This document shows, piece after piece, positions 17,901-19,381 of a stretch of DNA of 19,381 nt. Made by a program: the position numbers and the translations under genes. The notes beneath the pieces are model-generated. The model was not told the DNA's origin, searched no databases, and saw only the letters and a list, made by a program, of their open reading frames with translations. Numbering within the stretch: the stretch's first letter is position 1; every line of letters starts with the position of its first letter. The stretch is from assembly GCA_964395765.1 (NCBI GenBank), contig CAYNCU010000063.1, forward strand, positions 1-19,381, given 5' to 3'. The stretch is from DATDPY01 sp964395765. Its GTDB lineage: Bacteria; Bacteroidota; Bacteroidia; Cytophagales; Cyclobacteriaceae.

Positions 17901-18082
17901 ACGGATTTAATCAAGGTCTCGGCATTCGCCCCCGGGTATTCCGCGTTGACATTCACTTCGGGAGGTGCTATATCGGGAAATTGCGTTACAGGTAAATCGG
18001 ATATGGCCAGAAATCCAAGCAAACCGATAATGACAGAGATAACTATCGATAGGACAGGCCTTCGAATGAATCGGTTAAACAT
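14915..18082 (-). CDS. RND-family inner-membrane multidrug efflux pump (HAE1/AcrB type)
   Basis: This 1055-residue protein is full length for AcrB-type pumps. It begins MFNRFIRRPVLSIVISVIIGLLGFLAI and has two halves, each one membrane helix, a large periplasmic porter/docking loop, then five or more helices. Family motifs include FPDIAPPEVNVNAEYPGANAE, GNDGTASIQMRFKTGTDIDMA and FIPVTFMSGPVGVFYRQFAVTMA. In the proton relay, D409 corresponds to AcrB D407, but the next residue is N410 where AcrB has D408. K942 matches AcrB K940 (IGILGKNAILIVEF). The pump uses the proton gradient to export drugs, bile acids or solvents from the periplasm; the substrate is unknown. It lies 50 bp after the adaptor gene and overlaps the channel gene by 4 bp. 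Confidence 0.96.
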   Translation of the reverse strand: MFNRFIRRPVLSIVISVIIGLLGFLAISDLPVTQFPDIAPPEVNVNAEYPGANAETLIKSVVRPLERVINGVPGMKYMISTAGNDGTASIQMRFKTGTDIDMAAVNVQNRVSTVEGSLPVEVRENGVEIGKEVNSMLMYLNITSSDTTLDEKFLYNFAQINIYDELKRIEGVGFIDVMGQREYAIRIWLKPDRLTAYDISAEEVIDALQQQNIEAAPGQVGMSSGKTPQSLEYALLYPGKFTKESQYADIILRADPDGRLIRLKDVADIDLSTVFYDVKAKDNGHPCASIMLKQLPGSNAREVIARVKERMSELKKNVFLPGMDYNISYDVSKFLDASIREVLKTFVEAFLLVSLVVFIFLQDFRSTLIPSLSVPVSLVGTFFFMQFFGLSINMITLFALVLAIGIVVDNAIVVVEAVHAKMEKSGLSPLKATEQAMKEISGAIIAMTLVMAAVFIPVTFMSGPVGVFYRQFAVTMAIAIIISGVTALTLSPALCALILKPVVKKHKSNGNLITKALVAFDNFYSKSENKYSRLIKTIVNRRMVTFTVLILFSFGTLGLSLAIPTGFIPNEDQGTVYATITLPKGATLERTEKVVDEVQQIANGLEAVQSVSSLSGQNILADGTGPIYGTLIINLKSWNDRKSSVDDIIDMMYNKTKQIKSAELEFFAPPPVPGYSNAGGFEMYLEDKSGSDDMAGMQEVTDHFIGDLKKRPEIQSAFTIFDASFPQYMLSIDYQKAAQKGVTVSDAMENLQILVGSEYASNFIRFGKMFKVMVQADPQYRETPADIMKLYVKNNNGKMVPYSAFMHMDRVYGPEKIIRYNMYTAAQISGDAAPGYSTGDVIKAVQQVAAKELPKGYGFEWSGISLDEVSSGSKGIYIFIISLVFVFLILAAQYESFLLPLPVILFLPVGIFGSFFFLWMLNLNNNIYAQVAFLMLIGILGKNAILIVEFANQRHRGGMSITEAAIEGAMARLRPILMTSFAFTAGLIPLMLASGVGANGNRTIGTAAAGGMIFGTILGVVIIPGLYVVFTRLSEMFAGKDKYEEKELIEELELK

Positions 18083-18132
18083 TTAGCGTCTAAAATAGTA
18101 AGGTGAATAATTATTGAAGTGTCGGAAAAATT

Positions 18133-19381
18133 TTATTCCGTTGGAGGCTGTTTCTTCCCGGCCATAGCCAGTTGACTTTCCTGGCTCTGCGGCAAGAATG
18201 ATACCAGCTGATAGTTCACTTTGTCACCATCCCTGACACTCTGAATGCCCTCGTAAATAATTTTATCTGCAGCTGTCAGACCTGATTTAAGAATATAGAT
18301 ATTCGGCAGGCTGATAAACGGAACAATTGATTTTCTGACAATCGTGTTATTATCATCGAGCGTGAAAACATATATCTTATCCTGGACATCGAATGTGACT
18401 TTTTGAGGAATAATAATTGCATTTTTTATTTCTTTCCTGATCCTGACCAGGCCAGTAGCTCCTTCTTCCAGTAAATGACCGGGGTTGGGGAAGGAAGCCC
18501 TGAATGTCATGTTCCCTGTTTCCTTGTCGATATTATTATCAACTGACTCAATTTTTCCCGGGTAAGGATATAGTTGTTGATCAGCAAGCACAAGATTAAC
18601 TTTCTGCCCTTCAGGATTATGATCAATTCCATCCCGGTTCTCATCCTGATTATTATTTTCGCCGGATGCAAGGTCAGTTTTGCTATTCAGTCCGGAAGTC
18701 ATAATATTAAGATATTCATTTTCCGATACGTTGAAATACGCATATACACTCGAATTGTCGGCGATCGTGGTAAGCAAAGAACCATCCTCAACGAGGCTCC
18801 CGGTTTTATTGGGGATCCTGCCGATTATTCCATCAAACGGGGCAACTATCCTGGTACAGGCAAGTTTTATCTTTGCGCTTTCCATTTGTGAACGCGCTTC
18901 ATCTACTTTTGCATTCAAGGCATCATATTTCGATTGCGCCAGCTCGAGCTCTGTTTCTGAAACAACGTTTTTCGAAAGCAGCAATTTTGTGTTCTGCAAT
19001 TCTACCTCGGCTGTACGGGCATCAGCAATTGCACTTTTCAATTCGGATTGCGCATTCATTAACTCCGCCTCATATTGTTCGTTGTTTAGGCTGAATAAGA
19101 GTTGTCCTTTTTTCACGGATTGACCTTCATCAACGTAAACCTTGTCAAGGAAACCTTCTATTTTCGATCTAAGTTCAACATATTTATTCGCCTGAATATT
19201 GGCGACATAATCCGATGTATAAGACGTGTCCATCACCAGGGGATGGGTGACCGGGTAAACATTTCGGCCGGTATCATTAATATTAGGCCGGGCCGATAAC
19301 CGTGTAGAAAGATTTTTGGTTGAATAGGCGATAATGAATAAAAGAATGCAAATACCCAGAGAGACCAACAGCGTTTTCTTT
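18133..19381 (-). CDS. RND efflux periplasmic adaptor (HlyD/AcrA membrane fusion protein), 5' end cut by the window
   Basis: The frame stays open to the right edge of the window. A TTG at 19366-19368 could start it, but the codons before it read KKTLL, which joined to VSLGICILLFIIAYS looks like the beginning of a normal signal anchor. The true ATG therefore probably lies just outside. Counting from the TTG, the order is: membrane anchor (about 2-16), lipoyl half (ELRSKIEGFLDKVYVDEGQSVKKGQLL, 65-91), coiled-coil hairpin (about 97-170), second lipoyl half (CTRIVAPFDGIIGRIPNKTGSLVEDGSLL, 171-199), then the beta-barrel domain and a Pro/Gln-rich tail. The adaptor bridges pump and outer-membrane channel. 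No lipobox Cys is seen in the visible part. A polar Asn/Asp/Glu-rich insert lies at about 227-255. It is the first visible gene of the efflux operon; a regulator may lie beyond the window. Confidence 0.92.
   Translation of the reverse strand, partial: KKTLLVSLGICILLFIIAYSTKNLSTRLSARPNINDTGRNVYPVTHPLVMDTSYTSDYVANIQANKYVELRSKIEGFLDKVYVDEGQSVKKGQLLFSLNNEQYEAELMNAQSELKSAIADARTAEVELQNTKLLLSKNVVSETELELAQSKYDALNAKVDEARSQMESAKIKLACTRIVAPFDGIIGRIPNKTGSLVEDGSLLTTIADNSSVYAYFNVSENEYLNIMTSGLNSKTDLASGENNNQDENRDGIDHNPEGQKVNLVLADQQLYPYPGKIESVDNNIDKETGNMTFRASFPNPGHLLEEGATGLVRIRKEIKNAIIIPQKVTFDVQDKIYVFTLDDNNTIVRKSIVPFISLPNIYILKSGLTAADKIIYEGIQSVRDGDKVNYQLVSFLPQSQESQLAMAGKKQPPTE

Overview
The window looks like chromosomal DNA from a member of the Bacteroidota. 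The DnaA N-terminus, the GWxTD protein next to an RlmB-type methyltransferase, the FecR-like/CHASE2/CHAT set and the style of the RND pump all fit that phylum. Intergenic DNA is AT-rich and most starts lack a clear Shine-Dalgarno sequence. I cannot place it below phylum. There are 11 protein genes, two of them cut by the window edges. I see no tRNA, rRNA, CRISPR array, insertion sequence or phage gene.

Left edge (1-735): the 5' end of dnaA reads leftward out of the window, followed by 352 bp of AT-rich DNA without a gene.

Region 736-8166 is the most interesting part. A very large secreted TPR-CHAT protein (rightward) faces a leftward three-gene cluster, with only 18 bp between the two 3' ends. 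The cluster encodes a CHASE2 membrane protein with no output domain and two paralogous secreted FecR-like proteins. All four products carry a signal peptide or membrane anchor that puts their main domains outside the cytoplasm. I read this as a candidate periplasmic system: CHASE2 as sensor, FecR-like proteins as partners or substrates, and a caspase-like CHAT protease with an intact His/Cys pair as effector. The domain assignments come from the sequence; the joint function is inference. A terminator-like hairpin between the two FecR-like genes suggests they are made in different amounts.

Region 8167-13436 is mostly housekeeping. A 423-bp divergent intergenic region with a perfect ATGACA-N3-TGTCAT palindrome precedes dnaK. 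A perfect hairpin separates dnaK from a convergent SAM-dependent methyltransferase gene. Divergent from the latter run a GWxTD-domain protein gene and an rlmB-type rRNA 2'-O-methyltransferase gene, which are packed or overlapping.

Region 13476-19381 is a leftward tripartite RND efflux operon in the order adaptor (5' end cut by the window), inner-membrane pump, outer-membrane lipoprotein channel. Pump and channel genes overlap by 4 bp. Together they would form one envelope-spanning drug or solvent exporter.
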